This document shows positions 9,001-17,243 of a DNA stretch of 64,000 bases, piece by piece. Position 1 is the stretch's first letter. Each line of letters opens with the position of its first letter. Below the pieces are notes generated by a model. It saw only the letters and a program-made list of their open reading frames with translations. It was not told the origin of the DNA and searched no databases. The translations under genes were made by a program, and so were the position numbers. Source of the stretch: Shiella aurantiaca (GTDB lineage Bacteria > Bacteroidota > Bacteroidia > Cytophagales > Cyclobacteriaceae); the NCBI GenBank assembly GCA_030412945.1, contig JAUHJS010000003.1, forward strand, positions 125,507 through 189,506. Reading direction: 5' to 3'.

Positions 9001-9118
9001 GCTTTGCCGCCCAGCGTGAGGGATGTGGAGGGCTTGGTGCGAGGCACGAGCACGGGAGCGTAGCGGACCCCGAAGCAGCCCGACCCAGCATGGGCTTTGG
9101 CGGGATGAGGGCACGCCC
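9001..9118 (-). repeat. GC-rich intergenic element resembling a dispersed Bacteroidota repeat
   Basis: A block of about 118 bases that is far richer in G+C than the AT-rich sequence on both sides and carries no conserved open frame. On the minus strand it opens with GGGCGTGCCC (9109-9118), contains GGGTCGGGCTG and closes with ATCCCTCACGC (9014-9024). This order of boxes matches my recollection of a dispersed non-coding repeat found in many Bacteroidota genomes. It contains small dyads such as AGCCC/GGGCT (9077-9096). Only one copy was noticed in this window. Function is unknown; a REP-like or mobile origin is possible. Confidence 0.5.
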
Positions 9119-9155
9119 AAGATTGAAAACAGATTTTTGACAAAAATAGATACCG

Positions 9156-9494
9156 ATGAAAGGAACGTATTTGGGTGAATTTGAGGAATTGGTGCTACTG
9201 ACAGTGGCCGTGCTGTATGATGAGGCCTATGGGGTGGCGGTGAAGGAAGAAATAGAGAAGCAAACGGAACGTAGTGTGAGCATAGGGGCGGTGCATGCTG
9301 CTATGGTGCGCTTGGAGGAAAAGGGCTTTTTGGAATCACGCTTTGGGGAGGCTACGGCCGAGCGGGGCGGAAAGCGTAAGAAACTGTACACGGTGACTAC
9401 GGCCGGACAAAAGGCTTTGAAGGAGGCTTTGGATGTGAGGCAAAGGCTTTGGAATAAGATTCCGGATATGGTATTTAACCTCAAACTGGGCTAG
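9156..9494 (+). CDS. PadR-family transcriptional regulator
   Basis: 112 residues, the usual length for the short PadR class. The N-terminal GEFEELVLLTVAVLYDEAYGV, the winged-helix region with VSIGAVHAAMVRLEEKGFLES (about 43-63) and the wing with KRKKLYTVTTAGQ (about 73-85) are diagnostic. It starts one base before the next gene's region: the stop codon is followed after a single base by the permease ATG. PadR regulators coupled to FtsX permeases with a prefix domain are a recurring pair in Bacteroidota, and the regulator presumably controls this permease. Confidence 0.9.
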   Translation: MKGTYLGEFEELVLLTVAVLYDEAYGVAVKEEIEKQTERSVSIGAVHAAMVRLEEKGFLESRFGEATAERGGKRKKLYTVTTAGQKALKEALDVRQRLWNKIPDMVFNLKLG

Positions 9495-9495
9495 T

Positions 9496-12174
9496 ATGAA
9501 AGCGGAAATGCCACCGAGGCGGGCTTTGCAGTTTTTGCACTGGTTTTGTGCCGAGGATTTTGTGGAGGAGATTGAGGGGGACATCACCGAGCTGTATAAT
9601 CAGCGGGTGGTGCGTATGCGGGCGTGGAAGGCCAGGGGGCATTTTTGGCTGGACGTGTGGCGGCATTTCAGGCCTTGGGCCTTTAAGAAACGAAAAACAA
9701 CAACTCAAAATATACGGTTCGATATGCTTAAAAACTACATGGGAGTGGCCTGGCGCCATATCCAAAAGAAAAAATTGTATGCCGGCATCAATGCCTTCGG
9801 GCTGAGCATTGCTTTGGCGTTTTCGGTACTGGTGGCTCTGTTTATTTCCGATGAGCTGAATTTCGACAAGGTGCATAGCAAGGCTAATCGCTTGTTTTTG
9901 CTTTATGAAACCCGCTACGATTACCGACAGGCGGAGGAGGAGGCTTCGCTCTTAGGGTCGAGGAATTCCAAATTTGCTACCCAGAATGCCTTTCTTCCGG
10001 CTATATTAGGGCCTACGCTAAAGGAGGAGTTTCCCGAGGTGAAGAAGTTTACCCGAATAACCGATGCGGGTGGCTTGGCAGAAGTAGATGGGGTAGTGCT
10101 GGTACAGGAACAGGTGTTTGGAGTAGATGCTGATTTCTTCTCGATGTTTGATGTGGAAGTGATCGAGGGGAATCCGGCTGAATGGCTCAAACATCCTAGC
10201 GACCTAATATTGACGCAAAGTACAGTAGAAAAATATTTCCCCGGTGGGGGGGCGATGGGCAAAACCATGCGGCTGCAACTGGGCAATGAAAGCCATGAGT
10301 TTATTGTGAAAGGTATAGTTGCCGATGCTCCCTCCAACCAAAGTTTGGAGTATGAAATGATAATGACCGTGGAGCGCTACCCGTGGTTTGGGCAGAACAA
10401 AGACTCCTGGACTAATTTCTCCTTTCCCAATTTTGTGCTGCTCGATGAACAGGCCGATAGCTACGCCTTCCGCGAGAAATTAACAGCTTTTTGCGAGGAG
10501 CGGTTTGCCAAAAACATAGAGTGGATGCGGGGCGAACAACAAGTGGGCGAGGAGGTGGCTGTGATGGAGCTGGATGCGATGCCTCTTTCGGACATCCATC
10601 TAAACAAAGGACTGTGGTTCTACCGAGTGAGCGAACCTAAGAATATCTATATTTTAGGCGCTTTGTGTGTATTTATCTTGCTGATTGCCAATATTAATTA
10701 TATTTCCTTGGCACTTACCAGTGCTTCGGGTAGGCGTTTTGAGGTGGGTGTGCGCAAGGTAATGGGAGCCGAACGTCAGCAATTGGTGGTGCAGTTTGGC
10801 GTGGAGGCACTTATGATGGCCTTCATCAGCATGGTGTTGGCTTTAGGTTTGGCCACCTATTTTCTTCCTTACTTTAATGAGTTTACAGAAAAATCCCTTG
10901 TGCTCGATGGCCCCACGTTGGCACAGATGTTTGCCTGGGCGCTGGCGTTTAGTGTGTTGGTAGGGCTGATGGCGGGAATCTATCCGGCTTTGGTGTTGAG
11001 CGGATTTGCTCCGCTACGGATGCTGAGACAGAAGGCGCCCCGCCTGAATCTGGTCTGGCTTAAGCCCTTGGTGGTACTTCAGTTTGCGATCTCAGGTTTG
11101 CTGATTGTCTCTTCTTTGGTGATGTATCGACAAATGCAATTGGTTTTACAAGCCGATTTGGGTTTTAATGATGATCAGGTGCTTGTGGTACCACTGCACT
11201 CGGGCTGGTCGGAGGAGGGAAATCGGCTGGTAGAACAATGTAAAGTTGCCCTTTCGGGCGATGCGCGGATTGCGTATGTGTCGGGTACGAGTATTTCGTT
11301 CAGCAAAGGCTGGAGCCAATATGGCTATAAAGTAAATGAGGTGGAGAAGCATGCTTTTGTGTATCGGGTTGACCCTGATTACCTCAACTTATTAGATATT
11401 CAACTGCTACAAGGGCGTAGCTTTGATGCCAGTCGTCCTTCGGAGGTTCGTAGCATTATTGTGAATGAAGCCTTGGTGAAAGATATGGGATGGGAAGACC
11501 CCTTGAGCGAACGCCTCGATTGGCAAAACGATAGTGTAGGCTATGAAGTGATTGGCGTCACCAAAGATTACCATTTCCAAAGCCTGACCAAGGAGACCAA
11601 ACCCATGTTTCTTACTATTTCCAATGAGGCCGGCTATATGACAACTCTCTTGGTAAAAATCAAAGGAAATGAAATTCCCCAAGCACTGGAGGCAGTAGAA
11701 ACGGCTTGGAAAAAGCTGGCGCCCGATAAGCCTTTCAATTATTCTTTTTTAGATGATGATGTGGCCAGTCAATATGCTTCTTATGAGCGCTGGTCGCGCA
11801 TGATGGGTATTGCCACCGTGTTCGCCATTGTAATAGCCTGTCTGGGTATATTTGGCCTGTCGGGAATCAATGCACTGAACCGGACCAAGGAAATTGGTAT
11901 ACGTAAGGTGCTGGGTGCCAATAGCTGGCGATTAATTTATTTGCTCAACAAAGAGTATGTGCTGTTAGCTACCCTCGCTTTTGTGCTGGCAATGCCACTT
12001 AGTTGGTGGCTCATGCGCGACTGGCTGGCCGATTTTACCTATTCCATTAGTCTAGGTTGGGAGCTATTTGTGGGCGCCTTGCTGGTAGCCGTGTTGGTCT
12101 CCACCATTAGTGTGAGTTACCATGCCATAAGAGCCGTGCGGAGCAATCCGGTAGAAGCCCTTAAGAATGAATAA
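9496..12174 (+). CDS. FtsX/MacB-type ABC permease with N-terminal prefix domain
   Basis: 892 residues. The first 75 or so form the soluble permease prefix domain (PPRRALQFLHWFCAEDFVEEIEGD, then a Trp-rich stretch ending RHFRPWAF) that is found in permeases paired with PadR genes. The rest matches the permease at 676-3075: helix about 95-115, periplasmic MacB-like domain, FtsX domain (about 380-510), helix about 525-545, second periplasmic domain, last FtsX domain (about 770-890). Coupling motifs GVRKVMGA and GIRKVLGA are present. It is translationally coupled to padR and followed by a terminator. Confidence 0.9.
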   Translation: MKAEMPPRRALQFLHWFCAEDFVEEIEGDITELYNQRVVRMRAWKARGHFWLDVWRHFRPWAFKKRKTTTQNIRFDMLKNYMGVAWRHIQKKKLYAGINAFGLSIALAFSVLVALFISDELNFDKVHSKANRLFLLYETRYDYRQAEEEASLLGSRNSKFATQNAFLPAILGPTLKEEFPEVKKFTRITDAGGLAEVDGVVLVQEQVFGVDADFFSMFDVEVIEGNPAEWLKHPSDLILTQSTVEKYFPGGGAMGKTMRLQLGNESHEFIVKGIVADAPSNQSLEYEMIMTVERYPWFGQNKDSWTNFSFPNFVLLDEQADSYAFREKLTAFCEERFAKNIEWMRGEQQVGEEVAVMELDAMPLSDIHLNKGLWFYRVSEPKNIYILGALCVFILLIANINYISLALTSASGRRFEVGVRKVMGAERQQLVVQFGVEALMMAFISMVLALGLATYFLPYFNEFTEKSLVLDGPTLAQMFAWALAFSVLVGLMAGIYPALVLSGFAPLRMLRQKAPRLNLVWLKPLVVLQFAISGLLIVSSLVMYRQMQLVLQADLGFNDDQVLVVPLHSGWSEEGNRLVEQCKVALSGDARIAYVSGTSISFSKGWSQYGYKVNEVEKHAFVYRVDPDYLNLLDIQLLQGRSFDASRPSEVRSIIVNEALVKDMGWEDPLSERLDWQNDSVGYEVIGVTKDYHFQSLTKETKPMFLTISNEAGYMTTLLVKIKGNEIPQALEAVETAWKKLAPDKPFNYSFLDDDVASQYASYERWSRMMGIATVFAIVIACLGIFGLSGINALNRTKEIGIRKVLGANSWRLIYLLNKEYVLLATLAFVLAMPLSWWLMRDWLADFTYSISLGWELFVGALLVAVLVSTISVSYHAIRAVRSNPVEALKNE

Positions 12175-12238
12175 TACCTGTTCGTAAGTGGACAATACTG
12201 TACGGTATCGAACACTTTAATCTTGATTTTCTCTAGCT

Positions 12239-12272
12239 AAAAGGCCTTTTCTGTTCAGTGAAGGCCTTTTTT
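12239..12272 (+). terminator. Rho-independent terminator
   Basis: Arms AAAAGGCCTT (12239-12248) and AAGGCCTTTT (12261-12270), 12-base loop, ending in a T-run. It lies 64 bases after the permease stop. Confidence 0.8.
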
Positions 12273-12321
12273 AATTTATGGCAAACTAATTGTAAATACG
12301 GCTGTAAAAATTTGTGAACCG

Positions 12322-12981
12322 ATGATCAAACTCAGAAACATAGATAAGTACATAGACTCACGCTTTCAGCGACACTTTATTCTCAAGGGCATAGATTTGG
12401 ATATTGCACAAGGCGAATTTGTCACTATTATGGGTCCCAGTGGGGCAGGGAAATCTACTCTTATGAATATCATCGGCCTTTTGGAAGATCCTTCAGCAGG
12501 GGAGTTTTTCTTCTTAGACGAACCCGTACATAAAATGAAGGAGAGGCAACGCTCCGAAATCCACAAGTCGCACATGGGTTTTGTATTTCAAGCTTATCAT
12601 TTGATAGATGAACTTACGGTGTATGAAAACATCGAAGCACCCTTGCTATACCGTGGTGTGAAATCTGGGGAACGCAAAAGCATGGTGGCCGAAATACTGG
12701 ATAAATTTCAGATTGTCGCTAAAAAAGATTTGTTCCCCGAACAGCTTTCCGGAGGGCAGCAGCAATTGGTCGGGATAGCGCGCGCTATCATTGGTCAACC
12801 GAAACTTTTGCTGGCCGATGAGCCTACCGGAAACTTGCATTCCGAACAAGCCGAGCAGATTATGGATTTGTTCAAAAAACTGAATGAAGAAGGGATGACG
12901 ATAGTACAAGTTACCCATTCTGAAAAAAATGCCACTTATGGCAACCGTATCGTACGAATTGTAGATGGCGCTATCGCCTGA
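12322..12981 (+). CDS. ABC transporter ATPase, MacB/LolD type
   Basis: 219 residues, a stand-alone nucleotide-binding domain. Walker A GPSGAGKST (38-46), Q-loop Gln91, signature LSGGQQQ (143-149), Walker B LLLADEPTG (163-171) and H-loop His199-200 (VTHSE) are all intact. The MacB/LolD family drives FtsX-type permeases, of which two lie upstream (676-3075 and 9496-12174). It is 17 bases before a TolC-family gene, so it may energise an efflux system. No periplasmic adaptor (HlyD-type) gene is next to it. Confidence 0.9.
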   Translation: MIKLRNIDKYIDSRFQRHFILKGIDLDIAQGEFVTIMGPSGAGKSTLMNIIGLLEDPSAGEFFFLDEPVHKMKERQRSEIHKSHMGFVFQAYHLIDELTVYENIEAPLLYRGVKSGERKSMVAEILDKFQIVAKKDLFPEQLSGGQQQLVGIARAIIGQPKLLLADEPTGNLHSEQAEQIMDLFKKLNEEGMTIVQVTHSEKNATYGNRIVRIVDGAIA

Positions 12982-12998
12982 TTAATCAATACCGCTTT

Positions 12999-14342
12999 AT
13001 GAACTCAAAAACAACAGCAACTCTTTTCTTGGCCGGTGTTCTCATGTGCTTTGCATGGGAAGGCCGTGCTCAAGATACTCTAAAAATCAATTTTGATGAG
13101 GCCGTGCAGCGTGCCCTTCAGCGCAATGTCGATTACCGCACCCAACAAAACGAGGTGGGCCGTGCTCAGGCTACTGCCACCCAATCTTTGTTTGGACTTG
13201 GGCCTGAGGTTTCCCTCTCTGGAGATTTCTACGAAAGAAAGGGACGCCAGCAAATTACCGACCCCGATGATCAATCGGTTCGCTTTGTGGATGTCACTTC
13301 ACGCAATATCAGCCTGGGCCTAAATGCCAGTATGGTACTTTTCAATGGACTGAACCGTATCCTTACCTATCGTTCTTCTTCCAATGCTCTTCGGGCTCAA
13401 GAACTTGGACTGGAATCGGCCAAGCAGCAAGCTATAGTAACCGTTACCCAGCAGTACATGCAGGTATTGCTTAGCAAAGAGCTGTATCTGATTGCCTTAG
13501 ACAACTACCGCGATCAGGAAGAATCACTAAAGCGTATTGAAGGGCAGGTAGAGGTGAATGCACGCCCCATGGTAGATTTCTATAATCAAAAGGCCGAAGT
13601 CAGCCGATTTAAGTCCTTATTAATTACTGCTGAGAACACTTACCAGAATGATTTGGCTACATTGGCTCAGAGCATTCAGCTGGAGCCATCCACGCCTTTT
13701 CTATTAGAACTTCCTGAAAGTGAATTGGAAACGCTGTTGGCTGCTGAATATGATCTGGATGCACTTTATGAAACGGCCATGGCCAATCGCCCCGATGTAA
13801 GGCAACAGTCATTTGCTACCAAAGCATCTTCTCAATCCCTTTGGGCTACCAAGGGAGGCGGATTGCCCACGATATCAGCCTTTTACAACTACGGTACCTT
13901 TTACAATTCCACAATTCCGGCCACAATAGGTGTTCAGCTGAGGGAAGTATTCCCAGCTCACTTCTATGGCTTGTCTATTAATGTGCCACTTTTTAATAAG
14001 TTCCAAAATACCTCTTCCATACAGCGCGCTAAAGTAGATTACGAAAATGCGAAGTTGCAAGATGAAGCCATAAAGTTCTCGGTATATCAAGAGGTGCTCT
14101 CAGCGTATAATAATGTAGTTGCTTCAAAAGCTTCGTATTATGCAGCGAAAGACCGTTTGGAATCGGCTTCTTTAGCACTTCAGTTGCAAAAAGAACGCTA
14201 CGATATCGGAGCAGGGTCTTTTGTGGATTATTCCCAAGCCGTAAATAGCCACTTACAAGCCAAAGCAGGTTTGTCGCAGGCCATATTCTCCTTGAAATTC
14301 CAACAAATAATATTGGATTACCAATGCGGAATTGTTCGTTAA
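12999..14342 (+). CDS. TolC-family outer-membrane efflux protein
   Basis: 447 residues with a signal peptide (cleavage near GRAQ, about residue 25). Two OEP repeats are visible: DEAVQRALQRNVDYRTQQNEV near the N-terminus and the partner block around DALYETAMANRPDVRQQ (about 245-265). Long heptad-rich helices about 120-215 and 340-430 would form the periplasmic tunnel. It forms the outer-membrane channel for a tripartite exporter, here presumably with the preceding ATPase and an FtsX permease. It overlaps the next gene by 19 bases. Confidence 0.9.
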   Translation: MNSKTTATLFLAGVLMCFAWEGRAQDTLKINFDEAVQRALQRNVDYRTQQNEVGRAQATATQSLFGLGPEVSLSGDFYERKGRQQITDPDDQSVRFVDVTSRNISLGLNASMVLFNGLNRILTYRSSSNALRAQELGLESAKQQAIVTVTQQYMQVLLSKELYLIALDNYRDQEESLKRIEGQVEVNARPMVDFYNQKAEVSRFKSLLITAENTYQNDLATLAQSIQLEPSTPFLLELPESELETLLAAEYDLDALYETAMANRPDVRQQSFATKASSQSLWATKGGGLPTISAFYNYGTFYNSTIPATIGVQLREVFPAHFYGLSINVPLFNKFQNTSSIQRAKVDYENAKLQDEAIKFSVYQEVLSAYNNVVASKASYYAAKDRLESASLALQLQKERYDIGAGSFVDYSQAVNSHLQAKAGLSQAIFSLKFQQIILDYQCGIVR

Positions 14343-15106
14343 TCCCACTTCTTTTTTTCTTACTGGCATACTCAGCGCTTCAGGCACAAAATCCTATAGT
14401 AAAGGAAGTGTGGAAAGCCGAGCAAGGCTTTGCCCAAATGGCAAGCGACTCCTCGGTAAAGCAAGCCTTCTTGCACTTTCTGCATCCTGAGGCATATGTG
14501 TTTACGCCCAAAGCAGAAAACGGGCATGCCGTGTACAGCCAGCGTCCCGAGGGCGGCCCTTTATTGGAATGGGCACCTGCTTGGGTGGTGGTATCCCAAT
14601 CGGGGGAAATGGCACTGAGTACGGGCTGCTTTCAGGTTTTGCAAAGAGATAATCGGGAATTGCTCGCGCAAGGACAATTTGTATCCGTTTGGATGAAAGA
14701 TAGCCTTGGTAATTGGCGCGTGATGGCCGATATGGGCAATGTAGGCGATTGTTCGGCTGCAGCCTTTCCAGCCTCTCGCCAGCTCAATGGTTTGAACGAA
14801 GCAAGGGACAAGAAATTACCTCAGGCTGTGAACCTTGACCATTTTGCAGCTGGCTCAGGTATTCACGCATCCGGCAAAGGTATTCACTTTCGGGAGCAGA
14901 TGAAAGACAATGATTTGTTGGAAGTCTTGGCGGTAGACCATGCCGAAATACTGTATTCTCAACATAGCCAAGCCGGGGACATGGCTTATTCCTTAGGAAG
15001 GTATGAGCGAAAAACGGAAGATAAGATACTTAGTGGCAGTTTTCTTGCCATTTGGCATAGGCACCAAGAGGGCTGGAAAATACTTTGGTACATCCAAAAT
15101 GAATAA
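14324..15106 (+). CDS. Secreted NTF2-like (DUF4440-type) protein, two domains
   Basis: 260 residues with a signal peptide ending near LQAQ (about 21). Two related blocks follow, one about 28-135 and one about 160-258; both begin with a helix plus a region like FLHPEAYVF / EILYSQ and end in strands such as SVWMKDSLGNWRVMADMG and AIWHRHQEGWKILWYIQ, which is the signature of tandem SnoaL/NTF2-like folds. The start overlaps the TolC gene by 19 bases, so it belongs to the same operon. Function in export is not known. Confidence 0.65.
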   Translation: MRNCSLIPLLFFLLAYSALQAQNPIVKEVWKAEQGFAQMASDSSVKQAFLHFLHPEAYVFTPKAENGHAVYSQRPEGGPLLEWAPAWVVVSQSGEMALSTGCFQVLQRDNRELLAQGQFVSVWMKDSLGNWRVMADMGNVGDCSAAAFPASRQLNGLNEARDKKLPQAVNLDHFAAGSGIHASGKGIHFREQMKDNDLLEVLAVDHAEILYSQHSQAGDMAYSLGRYERKTEDKILSGSFLAIWHRHQEGWKILWYIQNE

Positions 15107-15140
15107 TATTCAAATAGTTTAGGTTAATAGAGGGTAAAGA

Positions 15141-15165
15141 AGGGGCCAGTTTGGCTCCTTTTTTC
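15141..15165 (+). terminator. Rho-independent terminator
   Basis: 8-bp stem (15141-15148 and 15152-15159, one G-T pair), 3-base loop and a T-run. Closes the ATPase-TolC-NTF2 operon. Confidence 0.8.
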
Positions 15166-15197
15166 TTTTATAACTAATGATTAGAATAGTGTGTTTT

Positions 15198-16501
15198 TCA
15201 ATCTAGATTCAAGAGTGTTTTTGCGATTTCATCCCGCTTTTGAGGGCTAACCTCCACTTCATTGGCGAAGGATTTCCACTGATTGACGGTTTCGTTTATT
15301 TCATCAATAATGTGAGAAGCATTTTTGCACCGGATAGATTCGGCTACTATGAGTAAGTCGGCTTTTTGGATATCTTTCCGTTTTCCGTTGATGCTTAGTG
15401 CATGTTGACTTACCCATTCGCTATCAGGACGGTAAGCATGGCAAATATCGTAGGCGGGAGCCAGTTCCCATTTGCCTCCCTGCTTCAATAAGAAGGAGAA
15501 GTTTTTGGTATGGTCATCACAGTTTCGGGCAATCACATTGAAAACCATTCTCCGGAACATTTGCTCGGCATCCGCATACGATAATCGGAGCTCTCTCATA
15601 CATTGAAAGAGTTGTTCATAACTAAAACTAGTCACCAGATTGTAATCGAAGTGCTTTAAAGCGCAGAAGGTCTGCAATGGTGTTTTATGTCCCCTTTTTC
15701 TCGGTCGAAGCGTTTAGTTAAGAAATGCGCCCTCCCGTTTTCCTCCAACAGTCTGCAAGGCATCATCACGATTCCGCAAGCTTTGGCCATGTTATAGTAT
15801 GCCATTTCCACCCGCCCGTACCCATGGCTGGCTCCCAGCTGTACATCACTCACGCCATCCAGCTTTATCAGCCAATGTTCATAACCTCGTGGCGCTTTGG
15901 TTTGTCCTGATTTTACTTCCCCCGTATACTCATTATAGGCTATCACTGCTTTAGGGCGGGCTCCACCTGCCGAAGTGCCTATCCGTAAAATTTCCGAAAC
16001 CGCTTGGGCATCATCCTTCCTTAGGTTAGTGGAGAAAGACTCACGTGTATTAAGCATTTTTTGTGCGATATCTACCAAGCTATCTATTTCAATGGAAAAC
16101 GTCTGTTTCTTTTCTTTGAGAACAGGAGGGGCAAACTCTAATGCCCCCATGCCACGCGTTCCGATAAAGCAAAGCATTTCAATAGGATTCATGCTCCCCT
16201 CTGGTCGCCCTTGTTGCGCCAACCAAATATTGATCAGTTGGTTCCCGTATTTGTCGGGCAATACATCAGCCAACATGCCCGGTAAACCCTTGAACGTATC
16301 ATGAGGGGTATTTCTGTCCATGCGCAGTTCTGGGAAGGAAAATTGAAGTTTGGGAGAGTCAGTAGGCATTTTTAATGGGGATAATTCCCATCCTAGTTGC
16401 GCGAATTTAGGCTCGTATTCAAAAGTTGCAAAACCTCTTTGTTCGTCCCAAGCCACAGCTCCCACTAATTTTCCCCATATTTTTATTTCTGCTACCTTCA
16501 T
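15198..16501 (-). pseudogene. hipA: HipA-family Ser/Thr kinase toxin, frameshifted
   Basis: Two overlapping open frames together make one HipA of about 440 residues. The first (16501 to 15656) holds the N-terminal subdomain (WGKLVGAVAWDE) and the front of the kinase lobe, including KRFDREKGDIKHH. The second, in another frame down to 15198, continues LQTFCALKHFDYN and holds the catalytic and metal motifs VIARNCDDHTKNF and APAYDIC. Adding one T after CAC CAT (plus-strand AA at 15676-15677) restores a single frame. As written, the encoded product ends after KHHCRPSAL and lacks the catalytic loop. It follows hipB with a 4-base gap. Decay, phase variation or a sequencing error could each explain it. 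Confidence 0.8.
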
Positions 16502-16505
16502 GTTT

Positions 16506-16862
16506 TTACCAGTCTACTTCTTTTGCTGGATTGTTTTTTCTTAACACCCTGTGTCTAGTCCTTTGTCTTTTTCCTTTCTGCAATTTGGCTAATTGAAGTG
16601 GGCTTGGCCCCTCTTGTACATCAAATGCCTGTAATATGGTGAGCTGACCCAGCATACGTAGTACTTGAATAAGGGTGCTTAGCGTTACGGCTTCTCCACG
16701 TTCGAGCAAGCTTAGCGTAGAACGACTAATTCCGGCTTCCTCGGCCAATTCACTTTGCGTTTTGTTTTGTTCCATACGTTTATGCTTGACAAAGGCACCA
16801 ATATGCTCAGCTAATGCCTTGTCGCTCATAGAATCCCACCTAATGTGTGTTTTATCAGTCAT
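16506..16862 (-). CDS. hipB: HipB-like XRE-family antitoxin/repressor
   Basis: 118 residues with a Cro/C1 helix-turn-helix (about 20-72); the recognition region reads TQSELAEEAGISRSTLSLLERGE (about 35-57). The basic C-terminal tail (KGKRQRTRHRVLRKNN) is longer than in most HipB proteins. It is first in the operon with the kinase gene 4 bases downstream, the normal HipBA order. Family HipB proteins neutralise HipA and repress their own promoter; three matching dyads lie upstream (16886-16985). Confidence 0.85.
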   Translation of the reverse strand: MTDKTHIRWDSMSDKALAEHIGAFVKHKRMEQNKTQSELAEEAGISRSTLSLLERGEAVTLSTLIQVLRMLGQLTILQAFDVQEGPSPLQLAKLQKGKRQRTRHRVLRKNNPAKEVDW

Positions 16863-16885
16863 AATATGTGTTATTATTCATTAAC

Positions 16886-16985
16886 GCATGGTAACTCATG
16901 CAATATACGATATTATTTCTTTTATTTTGTATGATTAATCATACATTATTTCGTTTTTTGTTATTTAATGCATGGTATATCATTC
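16886..16985. promoter_or_regulatory. Three operator-like palindromes upstream of hipB
   Basis: Three 16-base dyads share the pattern RYATGRTnnnTCATnC: GCATGGTAACTCATGC (16886-16901), GTATGATTAATCATAC (16929-16944, within a perfect 18-base palindrome 16928-16945) and GCATGGTATATCATTC (16970-16985). The starts are 43 and 41 bases apart, close to four helical turns. A HipB dimer set looping or oligomerising on these sites is the likely use. On the minus strand, TATATTGC just before the first dyad could be the -7 element. Confidence 0.7.
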
Positions 16986-17123
16986 ATTATAGTATCAAAT
17001 AAGCTCATATTTAGTGAATAGTTGCCCCACTACTAAAAAAATAGACTTCCTCTTAAGCCCGTAGATGCGTATTTGTTCCTACTAAATCCCCGTGTTTTCT
17101 TTTTATTCCGATAGATAAATCCC

Positions 17124-17131
17124 TATCTTTG
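17124..17131 (+). promoter_or_regulatory. rpsA promoter -7 element
   Basis: TATCTTTG matches the Bacteroidota TAnnTTTG consensus. No good TTTG -33 box is seen at the expected distance. It gives a leader of about 105 bases before the rpsA ATG. Confidence 0.6.
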
Positions 17132-17153
17132 CGCTCCGTTCGTAAAAGACGGG

Positions 17154-17175
17154 CTATTCAATTGGTTTTGAATAG
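17154..17175 (+). promoter_or_regulatory. Hairpin in the rpsA leader
   Basis: CTATTCAA and TTGAATAG (17154-17161, 17168-17175) enclose a 6-base loop in the transcribed leader. S1 is autoregulated through its leader in other bacteria, so a regulatory role is possible; there is no direct evidence. Confidence 0.4.
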
Positions 17176-17243
17176 TTTATGTATAACAAAAATCCATACG
17201 CGGGGTGTCCGGCTGTGTGTGGCGTAACTTAGGACACAATTTT

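Noticed and set aside
15198..16501. A three-part HipBST-like system
   Set aside because: In HipBST the split falls near residue 100, between the N-terminal subdomain and the kinase. Here the break is inside the kinase, at a one-base shift.
17205..17243. Upstream start for rpsA
   Set aside because: It would add 13 residues rich in Cys/Trp, with no S1 character; ATG 17244 follows an AGGA-containing sequence and gives the usual S1 start.
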